From the NCBI RefSeq assembly GCF_933775445.1, contig NC_065876.1, positions 25,482,001 through 25,546,000 on the forward strand: 64,000 nt of DNA. Reading direction: 5' to 3'. The notes under the pieces were generated by a model. The model did not search any database. It saw nothing but the letters and a program-made list of their open reading frames with translations, and was not told the origin of the DNA. A program made the position numbers and the translations under genes. Source of the DNA: Argentina anserina (lineage: Eukaryota > Streptophyta > Magnoliopsida > Rosales > Rosaceae). Each line of letters begins with the position of its first letter. Position 1 is the first letter of the stretch. Below are positions 50,496 through 62,011 of the stretch, in pieces.

Positions 50496-52964
50496 TAGGC
50501 CTCATCATTTAGCCCGCAGACCCGAAAAGCCTGCAGAGACCGACGGGCTTTTACCCGGCCCGGTCCGCGAGAAAGCCCGCTTACGTGGGTAGAGGGCCGG
50601 GCTTAAATTAGAGGTGTGAAACCCGGCCAGAGCCGTGGGTCCGGCCCGCCAAAAACCCGCAAGACCCGTGAGGCCCGGCCCGCCAAAATTCCGCAAGGCC
50701 CGGCCCGTAAAAACCCGTCAAATAATAAAATATTATACATACATATTTTGTTTGGTTTAGAATAAAACTATTACATTATGAAGCAACTATATTAAGGAAA
50801 CTTCTCGGGATCGACCGACACCAGTCGATATGATCGGTATATATATTTAGTGACCCTGTAAAAATTTCATCCAATTCGGAACTCGTTTTACCGTCGGAAT
50901 TTCCGGTAAACCGAAAACAACATTAATATGTCATAAGGTAAGATCCATTACCAAAATGCGAACACCAAAAGTCGTTTGCATATCTGAAATCACCTAATTT
51001 TTGTCACCGATTGTGTGCAGTCGCATCAAGGAAATCCATTTGGCCAAGCCCCGGTCAATGAGGATTTTAATATGTCGAAACGCATTTTTCTTTGTTGACC
51101 GTAGGTACAGACGGTCAAATAATATCCAAAACTGACGAAATTTTTACGGGTTCCCTAAATATATATACCGATCAAATCTACTGGTGTCGATCGACCATAT
51201 TTCGAACTAGAGTTATTGATCGCCGAAGCGTCTACTAATATATCATAACTTTTATATTAGGTTTATATTAAAACTATCGCATTATGAAGCGACTATATGA
51301 AAGAAACTTGTCGGGATCGATCAACACCAGCCGATGTGATTGGTATATATATTTAGTGACCCTGTAAAAATTTAATCTAATTCGGACTTCGTTTACCTGT
51401 TGGAATTTTTGGTAAATCGAAAACACCACTAATATGCCCTAAGGGAGGACCTATTACAAATATGTGAATGCTGAAATCCGTTTGCATATATGAAATCACC
51501 TAATTTTTATTACTTATCATGCGCGGTCGAACTTAAGAAATCTATTTGGCAAGACCCGGTCAATGGGGTTTAAATATGTCAAAATGCCTCTTTTTTAGTT
51601 GACCGTTGGTACGAACGGTCAAACCATGTCCAAAACGAACGAAATTTTTACGGGTTCCCTAAATATATATACCGATCACACATACTGGTGTCGATCGACC
51701 ATATTTTGAATTGGAGCTGTCGATCGCCGAAGTGTCTACTAATGTATTATAACTTTTATATTAGGTTTATAATAAAACTATCACATTATGAAGTGACTAT
51801 ATGAAGGAAACTTATCGGAATCGATCGACACTAGCCGATGTGATTGGTATATATATTTAGTGACCCTGTAAAAATTTAATCCAATTCAGACTTCGTTTAA
51901 CTGTCGGAATTTTCGGTAAATCGAAAACACCACTAATATGCCATAAGAGAGGATCTATTACAAATATGCGAATGCCGAAAGCCGTTTGCATATATGAAAT
52001 CACCTATTTTTTGTTACCTATTGTGCGCGGTTGAACTGAAAAAATCTATTTGGCAAAACCCCGGTTAATGGGGTTTAAATATGTCAAAACGCCTCTTTTT
52101 AGTTGACCGTTGGTACAAACGGTCAAATTATGTCCAAAACGAACGAAATTTTTACGGGTTCCCTAAATATATATACCGATCACATCTACTAGTGTCGATC
52201 GACCATATTTTGAATTGGAGTTGTCGATCGCCGAAGTGTCCTCTAATGTATTATAACCTTTATATTAGGTTTATAATAAAACGATCACATTATGAAGTGA
52301 CTATATGAAGGAAAATTATTGGAATCGATCGACACCAGCCGATTTGATTGGTATATATATTTAGTGATCCTGTAAAAATTTCATCCAATTCGACTTCGTT
52401 TAACCGTCGGAATTTCCGTAAACCAAAAACAATACTAATATGCCCTAAGGGGCGACCAATTACCAAGATGCGAATGTAGAAATTTATTTACAGATTTGAA
52501 ATTACCTAATTTTTGTCACCGATCGTGCGTGGTCGTAACGAGAAAACCATTTGGCAAAGCCCCGTTCAATGAGGTTTTATTTTGTGAAAATGCCTATTTT
52601 TTTGTTGACCTAAAATTCCGACGGTTAAACGAAGTCCGAATTGGATGAAATTTTTACACGGTCCCTAAATATATATATCAATCACATCTATTAGTGTCGA
52701 TCGACAATATTTCGAAACTAGAATTTATTTGTGACTTTTGTTTTAGAATGTTTTCTAATAATTATTTTATTGTTTCGAACACTTAAATTAGAGTATTATA
52801 TTATATTTCTAATACAAACCCGTAAGGCCCGGCCGTAAAAGCCCGCAAGGCCCGCCTTAAGTGGGCGGGTTTGGATCTTCGTATTTTTGTAAATATCCGG
52901 CCCGGTCCGGCCCGTCCCGCCACTTATTTAAATTTATTAAGGCTCGGCCCGTTGACGAGCCCTA
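50496..52964. mobile_element. hAT-like element with tandem foldback array (copy 2, inverted)
   Basis: Ends TAGGCCTCATCATTTAGCCCG and, inverted, TAGGGCTCGTCAACGGGCCG match the two ends of 21960-24237 in reverse order. Flanking octamers gtgtggag and atttggag agree at 6/8. GGCCCGGCCCG-rich subterminal blocks surround an array of roughly 505-bp units. No transposase. Confidence 0.65.
50750..52720. repeat. Tandem array of about 505-bp palindromic units (inverted relative to copy 1)
   Basis: Units recur near 50800, 51310, 51815 and 52322 ('ggaatcgatcgacac(c/t)ag'), each with internal inverted arms as in 22282-24010. The words 'acgggttccctaaatatatataccgatca' and 'gtgtcgatcgaccatattt' repeat once per unit. 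Confidence 0.75.
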
Positions 52965-52972
52965 ATTTGGAG

Positions 52973-53740
52973 GTAGAAAATTTTATTTATCATTTGTTTT
53001 AGTATAAACTTTAAACGCGCTTCCATATGCGCGTGCTGAAAGTCTAGTCATTCATAATGCATAATCTATAGTTATTTTACATAGAGATGTACTTATACAA
53101 CAAATCAGAAAGGAACTACTCTCTACCTCTTGATTTCAGCTTTTAGAGTAATGTTATTAACCCTTGCCCTTTTTGCTAGAATTTAGAAGAAGATCAGTAC
53201 TATTACTATTAAATTCCAATACAAATACATACCAATTCACAAACCAAGCCGTCGACGTTAGCTTTCCAACCAAATCCAAAACCGATGCATTCCTGACTCA
53301 AAACCTGAAATGAACAAAACTCACATGTGAACAAAGCTCTCTTATTTGATGTTGACTTTATCATGAGTCAAAGCTCTGACGTGTAGCCGGATGACGCCAA
53401 TAGAGATAGTGGACTGAGAGAACCGAGCCGAAAAGCTAAACGGTGTCGTCGGTAGATCTGAGATGGTTTATGTCGTTTCCCTCTCCCTCTTGTCGATGAA
53501 TCTGATATGGTCGCCGTTGTCCAACGCCGAGTAGTATGGACTCGAGGCGGCGACATCGTTAGATGGATGCTGGCAACATCACAGACATCACGTCATATTC
53601 GTCAGTGACGGCCTGGTTCAGAGAGTGAGAGAAAGGAAGAGGAGGATCGGAGGAGAGAGAGAGAGAGCTGCGATCGAAATTTCGGGATGTAAACCTCGTC
53701 GGGCGTTAGCATCAGAGTTTAGATTCGTCGGGGTCGGGTG

Positions 53741-53788
<48 letters not shown>

Positions 53789-53850
53789 TGTGAGATTTAA
53801 AGTTTTTTTTTAAAAGAGAGGTCAGGAGATGAGATTGAGAAGAAAAAGGG
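52973..53850. other. Non-coding with GA microsatellite
   Basis: A GC-moderate block at 53360-53740 has short frames on the minus strand but no known domain. It may be a retroposon 5' region. A long GA run spans about 53744-53785. Confidence 0.35.
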
Positions 53851-54290
53851 CTAGGTAGTAATGTAAATTTGAGTAAATGGTCAAACAATTGCGGGAGAAT
53901 TTACCCTATTCTTAGACGAATTTGGTCTCTGAGCAATGGAATCAGTGATTGCATTTGGAGCTGGGCTCCCCATGAAGCAAATGGCGCTGCTCACCGAGCT
54001 GCCACACTTGCCGATGAGACTGTGGGTCTGAAAAGATGGGTTAACCGACCACCACGGCCTCTTTTTTCTGTGTTGAGAAATGATGGTATGCCAACTCCGC
54101 CGATGACATGATTTATTGTTAGAGTTTCATTTTTACTTTTGTTCTTACAGGGATTGATCTCAATCACTAGTCTACTTATCCTAGTTGAGATCTTTACCCT
54201 TATTGTTTGTATTTTGTGAGTCCTAGGTTTTCTGGGTTCAGTTTAGGCTTTTGCCTTAATGAAGTTTCTTCATTATTCAAAAACAAAAAA
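53851..54290 (+). mobile_element. 5'-truncated LINE 3' end (RNase H tail)
   Basis: The frame to 54111 ends …SDCIWSWAPHEANGAAHRAA, WVNRPPRPLFSVLRNDGMPT, PPMT. This resembles the C-terminal RNase H region and terminal Trp/Pro tail of plant L1-type polyproteins. A roughly 170-bp 3' UTR with 'cctaggttttctgggttcag' and an A-rich end follows. Upstream reverse transcriptase is absent. Confidence 0.55.
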
Positions 54291-54319
54291 ATCATGCACA
54301 AATGATCGTTTACTAAAGT

Positions 54320-54760
54320 GTATAGTAATCGACTACTAGAGCAAGTAGCCCAGGTCCAGGGCCTGAAAAGAAATAGGGGCTTTTTTATATTTACATATAA
54401 AATTTCAATAAAAACTAATAAAAATTGATATGTAGTTAATTATTAGGTTCAAAATTAACTCTTTCTTAACATATTCTTCAATTATTTATTGAAATAATTT
54501 AATAGGTCTTCCATTACCAGATTTTATGAGCTCAAATTATGATTAAATATATTATTTTTTTCATCTTTATACATCTAAAATGATATTTGACTCTTGAAAT
54601 AATAAATTTGGTATGAAATGATAAATTACATTGCGTTATGAATGTGAGGGTACTGTCTTGAATTTTATTTAATTAGTTAATAATTTTTAAATTTATATTT
54701 TTTTATATTTTTCATCTGGAGCCTTGATAAACACAAGGCCGACCCTCAATGCACTAATGA
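54320..54760. mobile_element. Probable hAT-like remnant
   Basis: 'ccagggcctgaaaagaaataggggc' at the left and the inverse of 'ggccgaccctc' at the right resemble the ends of the element at 15003-15653. No matching target duplication was found. Confidence 0.3.
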
Positions 54761-55822
54761 GTTTACTAATCGATGATAGAATTATTAAGCATCATTAATA
54801 TAGAACTCAAGAAAGAGAGAATAATACAACAACCTAATTCACTACGACGTAAATTTGAACTAAGCTAAGAACTAAAGTAAAGACATAAACTTTAACTAGG
54901 GAACTTATTACACCCAACCCTAACATAAACTCAAAAAACAAAATATTCACTAGAGCTAAAATAAAATTCTTGCGTGACCAACTTGCTTATTGAGATACCC
55001 ATGGACCACCCTACGCAGAGGAGGCCTCTTATAGCACTAAAAATCCTAATTAAAGGCTACTGCCCAAAACTAAGATAATATGCCGTAATAACTGAAAAAC
55101 AAAAACAAAACATAAGAAGGCCTAGGCCCAAGCCCAGACCCGAACAGCACCGGGTCCAACCCAAGAACAAGACTGAGCCATGACGCAACCGCTCGTCGAC
55201 TACCAAGCCTTCCAATCAACCACCACCTACCAATTGCAAACTCGCCCTCCCCACCAACATGTTGCCCAGAAAAACTGAGTTAACATGACGCCGACAAGAG
55301 CAGTCAAACCACTCTAAACCCGGATCCAACCATCCGATCACAACCCCGATCTCGTCGCTGTCGGAACCGAGCCGCACCACGTGAAAGCTGCTTCCCCGAC
55401 AACCACGAAACGCCAACCACCACCCAACACCACAACTCCACCCCTCTAACCCACCTCCCAAAGGAGACAGCTACGTCAACAACCCACAACTCTTATGCTG
55501 ATGGAACCCCTCTTCTCCTGACACAAGGTCGTAGGTAGTCCCGTCCGACGACGTTGCCATAAGGGACCTTCCCCGGACAAGAAGACTCGTTTACCCTGGC
55601 GACGCACTCTCTACTAATAACTCTCTTTTAATTGAAAATTTCTATTTTATTTGTTATTGTTGGAAATTCAGTAATTTAGGTACTGCTAAATAGATGAAGC
55701 ATATCGGAGAAGGTACAATTAATCATTGTACAACAACCAGTATGTGGACGTCGACCTAGAGAATGACAGACTAATATAATAATCGTCGTGAGCTACTATT
55801 TTTGTTCTTTTAATTAAACTGC
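54761..55822. other. GC-rich retroposon-like block in AT-rich DNA
   Basis: 55090-55610 is GC-rich, with long low-complexity frames on the minus strand like the 5' parts of the LINE-like retroposons at 40224 and 62012. No end or duplication was identified. Confidence 0.3.
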
Positions 55823-55979
55823 ATATATATATATATATATATATATAAACTTGATGTAGTAGTACTACTAGTTACACTCGTTCGGAAGCTACAACTAATT
55901 ATCGTTGAATGTGTCAAAACATTTGATTAATTAAGATGCGACTCAAGATTGAAACTTAGAAATATATAAACTTTCATTA

Positions 55980-56340
55980 AGGGATCCATTTTTTGTGTCT
56001 TTTAAAAATATGTCACTTGATCAACTTCTCAATCACATTTCAACATCTTTACCGTTTAACATTTAGAGTCTAATGTGTAGATTATCTCTGTAAAATTTCA
56101 GGCAAATGGAGGTGTTTAAGACATTTAAAACTGAGATTTAAACTTATAAGTATGAACAATTCAGGTTTGACAGATTTGGTGTGTTAATTGTTTTTATAAC
56201 GAAGTTTGATACCTTAACGATCACAATTTTGGCTGAAATTTTACAAAATAATTTACACATTAGACCCTAAAAGTTGAATAGTGTAGATGTGAAAAATGCA
56301 ATCGAAAAATTGGTTAACAAGGTATCCCTTTAAAATACCC
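55980..56340. repeat. Foldback MITE-like sequence
   Basis: 'catttagagtctaatgtgtagattatctctgtaaaatttcagg' (about 56070-56105) is mirrored by its inverse at about 56230-56275, and outer parts also pair. TA microsatellites lie on both sides (55826-55848, 56385-56402). Confidence 0.5.
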
Positions 56341-56402
56341 AAAAAATTGATCCAGCATTGGAATGGGGCTAAATAAATAAATAAATATATATATATATAT
56401 AT

Positions 56403-57183
56403 ATCCACATACAAAGTTACAAACTCTATATAGTCACCCGCCGGCTGGCATAAGTGTTCGTGTTTTCTAGGATTTTTGATGTGTAGAGTTGGCGAACTTT
56501 CTAAATGGCGGGTAGTGATGATGTGTAGGCGTGCCAGTACTTGCATACGATGATGTTGGTACATGTGATACACTGTCTTGACTTCTAATCTAACAATTGT
56601 AATGAGATTGAGGACTTTGCTCGCCTTGGTCCACTGTGTAAGTCGCCTGGATAGCCAAGGCTTCTTTCGCGTTTTCTAGCAAAAGTCACGATTCGAAACT
56701 CAAGTTACAGAGGTCGTGATTGAGTAGAGCTTCAAATAGGTCATTGGTGGTCGCTAAGGATGAGAGATCTTTAGTTGTTTCGGGTGCTTTCGCTAAGGAC
56801 GAGAGGTCTTTAGCTGAGGATGCTTGGTCGCTGGGTTTGCTTGATGGGTCTTTGATAGCAGATATTAGTTTGTATGTTGAGAGTTGTGTGTTCTTCTGTG
56901 CTCTTCGTCCTTTTATATAGTGATCACATTATGATTTTAGCGATTCTTTCGTCTTCAATGATTATAGATTTTCTTGCCCATAGAGAATCGATTCTGAATC
57001 GAGTAAGGATTCCTTACTCGTTATGGAAGGTCTTCAACCCGGCGAACGAGATCCTCGCGCAAATGAGATTCCAAATATCCTACAAAATAAAGTAAAGATA
57101 TTTTAGACCGCAAGTATCGGCCTCTTGGGCTAATTGCTTAGAAGTTAACCTTTGGTTAAATTGAGCTCAAACAATAAGCATCT
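56403..57183. other. Unresolved repeat-like sequence
   Basis: Includes an imperfect direct repeat 'ggtcgctaaggatgagagatctttag' / 'tcgctaaggacgagaggtctttag' near 56750-56815. No known domain. Confidence 0.3.
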
Positions 57184-57325
57184 TACTAACTCGATTGCCA
57201 TGGCTAGCTAGGAGTCGATCCTGATTGGTGAGCAAGATTAAGTGAATGATTCTTAATAGCAGTAAGGACGTAAGGTTTGGTGTGGTGTTCGTCTTCGCTA
57301 TTTAACGACCAAAACGTTATGGAGG
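57184..57325 (-). pseudogene. Fragment of CYP93-like 5' end and promoter
   Basis: Matches 49406-49535 ('taactcgattgccatgg', 'gctaggagtcgatc', 'gctatttaa', 'gaccaaaacg') with indels. It contains the start-codon region but no further coding sequence. Remnant of a second gene copy or a dispersed fragment; older than the 49925 copy. Confidence 0.7.
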
Positions 57326-58030
57326 CTAGGGTTTTGTAAATTTTATTTTTGAGGAACTGTCAGCTCAAAAGAAGTCTCCTCCTTTAATTGAGAGAGATAC
57401 TCATTGTTGTGGTGGTCACTATGACCTCAGACCACTGCTATTGGTTGGCGCTTATGGCTTGTAAGGCTGGGGGCATGCCCTCATAGTTTTTACGGCAGAC
57501 GCAGTGCCTAAATATTCTGCTGGCGCGCGGCAACGACGGCAAAGTTGCATGCAGCGGATGGCCAGTGACTTGGTGTTCTTTCACCTCGGTGGTCTTCTTG
57601 GGTTTTCTACTGGTGTGGGCCTCAATTCGGCTGTTCTGGTAGGATAGTTGGGGTCCTTGGGGAGATCGAATTATTATTAGAAAATTATATACTAGTACCA
57701 GAAAATATTTGAATTAACGAAAAATTCTATTACATATTTCTTATAGAAATTAAGATATAAACTCAATCCTGAAAATGAGTGGGCTCAAAATTAATTAAGA
57801 AATTAATGTTAAAATGTTCAAAATACCATTATTTTTGTAAAATGACAAATTTACCACTCTCATATCTAACAAGTTTTTTTTTTCCGACTGTTTAAAGTTT
57901 TTCAGCCAAACTATCGGCAATTTGGAGGTGAGCCAAGATATAAAGTTGTTTCTTACATCATGAGTTTTCATTTTTAAGTACTATATTGCATATTTTCTAT
58001 TTTGAAATTTCAAAATTTGTTGACAAAAAA
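57326..58030. other. Non-coding; GC-rich block
   Basis: 57350-57665 is GC-richer and resembles a retroposon 5' region. The rest is AT-rich. No gene is seen. Confidence 0.3.
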
Positions 58031-58033
58031 TCA

Positions 58034-58340
58034 CAGTAGTAGCTAGTTTCTCAGTCGACAGTAGCAGCTAGATTCATAGTCGACAATAACATTTACTTTC
58101 CAAATCGACAGTAGCAGGTGTCTTCTAAGCCGAAGTAGCACATTTCAAATCGATAATAACAGTTAGCTAGCTTCATAATTGATAGTAGCAGGTGACTTTC
58201 AAGTCAATAGTAGCAGTTAGTTTCGTAGTCAACAATTGTAGCTAGCCTCCCAATCGACAGTAGCAAATATTAAGTCAACAGTAGAAGATAACTTTAAGCC
58301 AATAGTAGAATATTTCAAGTGGGTAGTAGCAGCAACTTTG
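58034..58340. repeat. Degenerate minisatellite, about 10 copies
   Basis: The unit is about 26-34 bp with the core 'tcgacagtagcag(c/g)t(a/g)', followed by variable 'ttcaaag'-like spacers. Copy sequence and spacing both drift. Confidence 0.7.
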
Positions 58341-59751
58341 ACCTATATAGATATGATATGTGGTAGTGCGAATAAATTTTGAATTCACTTAGAGATAACG
58401 AATTTTGAATTATGTTAGATGTGATGTGTCAAATAGAGGCAAAAAAGTAAAATATCCTATGACATGTAGCAACTTCCCATCATATTGTCTTTTCTTATAA
58501 CTTTTAGTCTTAATTTGCTTTATGAAATTAGGAAGTGAATGTATTGTAAACCAAATTGTTGTTTGATATTTTAGAGTAGTTTGTTAAATTATTATAAAAG
58601 TTTTTTCAATCCTTGGGAGTTTTTAGTCTTTGGAAAATTATAAAATGGTATCATTTGTCATAAAAATTATATAAAAAAGTCAAAACTTATTTGCCAAATA
58701 TAAAAAGGTCACTTCAATCTAAAAATAAAAAATAAAAAAATCAAATTATATAATACAAATTTATAAAAAGTAGGGTTGGGCATGAGAATAGATTGTGCTA
58801 ATCCCGGAGCCTGTCCCACTATTTAAACTCATGATGAGATCGAGACAGGACGAGCCCAATCCAACTTTCTTAGGAATTTGAATAAAAACCTATATTTTTA
58901 ATTTTTCATTAAGAAATTAACATTAAACAATGAAATTTTAACATAAGAAATGCATATAAATGTTTTAAAAATATTACCATTTACCATTATAACTTATGAG
59001 TTATTAAAAACATGAATTTGTTTCATTTTGACACAAATATATAAGAATTATTAAGTTTTCATTAAAGGTGGGACGAAACTAAAGGAGACTTGAACTATTC
59101 GTCCCGCGTTCCATCCCACCGTAATAAAATGAGACATGATCGGGGTGAGATTGACGTTTCTAAATTTCAATCACCCCCAGCCTATTAAATTTCGGAATGA
59201 GATCAGAATTACATGAATTTATATCCACTCTTAGTTTCATTTTTTGAACAAGTAAACATATGAACATGAATGAACTCTCGTATTCTTTCTCTTTCACATT
59301 GTCTTTTTCATTCCTCGTCAATCTCATTCAAATTTAGTAAATGTGCCCTCTCATTAATCATTCCAACAACAACAGCTGTCGCCCTTAGTCTAGCCATATA
59401 TAGTTGGTCCCTTCCAGTTTGCTAGTAGTGATATACATCAGAGGTCCCCTCCATCTTTCATATTTTCCCAAAATTTTTGGTGGTGTAAATGTATGATAGG
59501 AAGTTAGGAACTCTATATATTTCATTTTCATTTTTTTTGGAACATAGGATTGAACTCTATTTTTCTAATAAAAAATAAATCTAATTTTTTTGGGAAGAAT
59601 AGAAAATAAATGAAGGGCATCTTACTACCCCCGGCAATATTAGGATGGGAGCAAACAGAGAGAATACAGATGAAAAATGCCTTGGCCTAGAATATGGAAT
59701 GTGAGAAGAAGCTAGATGAGGTTAATTTGGGGAGGGATGGAGAGCCATGTC
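58341..59751. other. AT-rich; possible GGGACG-type element
   Basis: 58771-59233 begins 'tagggttgggcatgag' and has 'cgtcccgcgttccatcccacc' subterminal words. It is related to the ends at 21378 and 28524, but no target duplication is seen. The part near 59620-59751 is probably the CYP707A 3' UTR. Confidence 0.35.
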
Positions 59752-60367
59752 CTATTCTAACTTCCAAAGTTTTACTGGTAATCCATTCAGAGGCACAGGA
59801 AATGGACTATACTCAGTCCCGCTTTGGGATCCCACAATTTCCCACGTGAATTTGGTAACTAAATGGTGGATCATAATCAGTAATTCCAGCTTAGCAAGCT
59901 CATTTCCTGGACAAGCATGGACTCCACTGCCAAATGGCATGAATGTATTTGGCTTTGGTGCAACCTCGAATCTAGAAAGAGCGAATTTCTGAGGGTCGGT
60001 GAAGAATTCAGAATTATGATGAATGTTCCTGAACAAAGGCATCACCCTCCAACCTTTTGGAATCAAGTAACCTTTGTATTCGACATCAACCACAGCCTCC
60101 CTAAAGAGGAACGATATAACGCTTGACATTCTCAAACTCTCCAACACAACCTTAAAACTAATTGGCATGCTTCTAGTATGTGCCCAACTCAATGGTTGGT
60201 TACCTGCTTGTTCATTTGATAAGCGAATTACATTTTGTTCGGCCTTGACAGCTTCTAGAATTTTGGGGTCGTCGTGGAGGTACTTGATAATCCAGGTCTT
60301 GACACTGGCAGTGGTATCTTGAGCAGCAAATAGCACTCCTATTATGTTGTCTGCGATTTGGTCATTA
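59752..60367 (-). pseudogene. CYP707A-like (ABA 8'-hydroxylase) 3' part, 5'-truncated
   Basis: One open block of 204 codons covers the C-terminal 40% of the protein. It shows NDQIADNIIGVLFAAQDTTA (I-helix), ESLRMSS (K-helix ExxR), REAVVDVEYKGYLIPKGW, FRNIHHN, and FEVAPKPNTFMPFGSGVHAC (heme Cys), then ELAKLE and PFPVPLNGLPVKLW. These are CYP707A signatures, the enzymes that start abscisic acid breakdown by 8'-hydroxylation in the ER. Known CYP707A genes have several introns in this stretch, yet none is present here, which suggests a 5'-truncated retrocopy. The block starts just after an AG supplied by the edge of the transposon at 60377. No upstream exons were found to the end of the window. 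The residues shown are intact, so decay is recent or the missing exons lie outside. Confidence 0.7.
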
Positions 60368-60376
60368 CTAAAAACT

Positions 60377-61644
60377 CGGGTTCAAAATTTCGGTACCGGT
60401 AGATATATCATTTTTTAAAAAAAAATGAGATATCAGATACATCGGGGATATTGAAAAGATATATCATTCATGTTCCGAAATTATTTATTTATTATTAAAT
60501 TACATACAAATATATATAATTATTAACTTTATTTAGTACTAGAAAAAGACCATATGTGCTTGAAAAGACGCACGTTGGTCAACAAAACTACAATACATTG
60601 CGCAAAACATACGAGCCATATAGTACAAATTGTAATGATTAACATGATAAACATATATCTCTTTCGAGCTGTCGATAGTTTCTCCAAGAAGGGGATAATA
60701 AAGATAAATCCAACTTGATAATTGATCATATACTTCTCCAAACTGATCATAATCGTAAATAGGATAACCAAATTGATAGTTTGACTTCATGTGATTCGTT
60801 TTATGTCCCACTATGCTCTGTGCTCTATCAATATAGAATCAAAACTTAAGGCAACTAAAGTAATATCATATGGAATACTTTGATAATCAATGACTCATCT
60901 TGTCCTCCTCCCGCACCTATTTTGTTGTTGCGCACCATGACTACCTGCTCTAGATCCATGATCCTCATCTTGGATAGCATGATCAAAATTACTTTCACCA
61001 GTAAACTGCTCAAATCCTCCACATACATAAGATTGCCCATATTCAAACCTTGTATCTCCACCACCACCACCACCACCACCACCACCACCATCTGAACTAT
61101 CTGGAGTTCGTACACTGCCCAACACATTAGCATTATCAAAATCATTTTCCGGATCTCTAACTTCATCAGATAATACATTGTTTACATCAATTCCAAAATT
61201 AGTTGCTTTTTCTACGACGTGTGGAGGAGGTTGCCATTTTTATCATCGCGGTCAAGGAGAGCACTTGTCACTGATATAGCTTGACTCTTAAGAGTTAAGA
61301 CTTGAACCTTCACTCCTAATCCAAATTTCTTTTACGAAAAATTAAAAATTAGCCGATTGAGGGACTACTCTTCTAGTCTTCTTTTTGATATCTCTTGAGG
61401 TGATTAATTAATCAAAACTCCTATCCGAGAGTCCGAGACATCCTCAAGTTGAGATAAAAAAAATAAAAAAAATTTACGAATTTTTCTCCAAAATATCGAA
61501 GATATATTGAATATATCGTAAATATCAGAGATATTTTATGTTATCAGAGAATATCGCAGATACGGAAAAAAATAAGACATTTACCCTTAGATATATCGTT
61601 TTAAAAAAAAAATATCAGAAATATCGGGGATATTTTGAACCTTG
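60377..61644. mobile_element. TIR DNA transposon next to the CYP707A block
   Basis: Ends CGGGTTCAAAATTTC and, inverted, CAAGGTTCAAAATATC. Flanking ctaaaaact (60368-60376) and ctcaaaact (61645-61653) agree at 8/9. Subterminal 'atatcggggatatt' repeats occur at both ends. Minus-strand frames at 60539-61125 (VLGSVRTPDSSDG, CGGFEQFTGESNFDHA) look like a degraded low-complexity transposase tail and include a glycine run encoded by a CCA/GGT microsatellite (61059-61090). hAT or Mutator type is not settled. Confidence 0.5.
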
Positions 61645-61653
61645 CTCAAAACT

Positions 61654-61995
61654 TCCCCTCCTTCGTTTATTCAGCTCAGCAAACAACCCAAGGATTCTAA
61701 TTAAGAACACAGTCATTATTTTGTGGAATTTGTTTTGAAGTGCACATATATTAAGTTCAAAGAAAATAAATAGTGAACATACGCAATATAAAGTTGAGAG
61801 GTAGGAAATAAATAGTTGCCTACTAAGTATTTAGTTAAAATAAATACTAAGTACGTCGGTTGCTAGCAATATTCACAAAAACAAACTTTGATTCCAACAA
61901 GAAGAAATGTAAAATATCTTTACCTCGTCTCAATCATATTCTATGGAACACCAGAATTAAAGAGAAACGTACTAGCTAAAATAAAATTGCCCCAT
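61654..61995. other. Non-coding interval
   Basis: No P450 exon or other gene is recognised on either strand. Confidence 0.4.
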
Positions 61996-62011
61996 ACAGT
62001 CGTATAGATTA

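Noticed and set aside
54320..54760. hAT element with target duplication
   Set aside because: Ends resemble the 15003 element, but flanking octamers agree at only about half the positions; kept only as a low-confidence remnant.
58034..58340. CRISPR-like array of about 30-bp repeats
   Set aside because: Both repeat and spacer drift and the genome is eukaryotic; it is a minisatellite.
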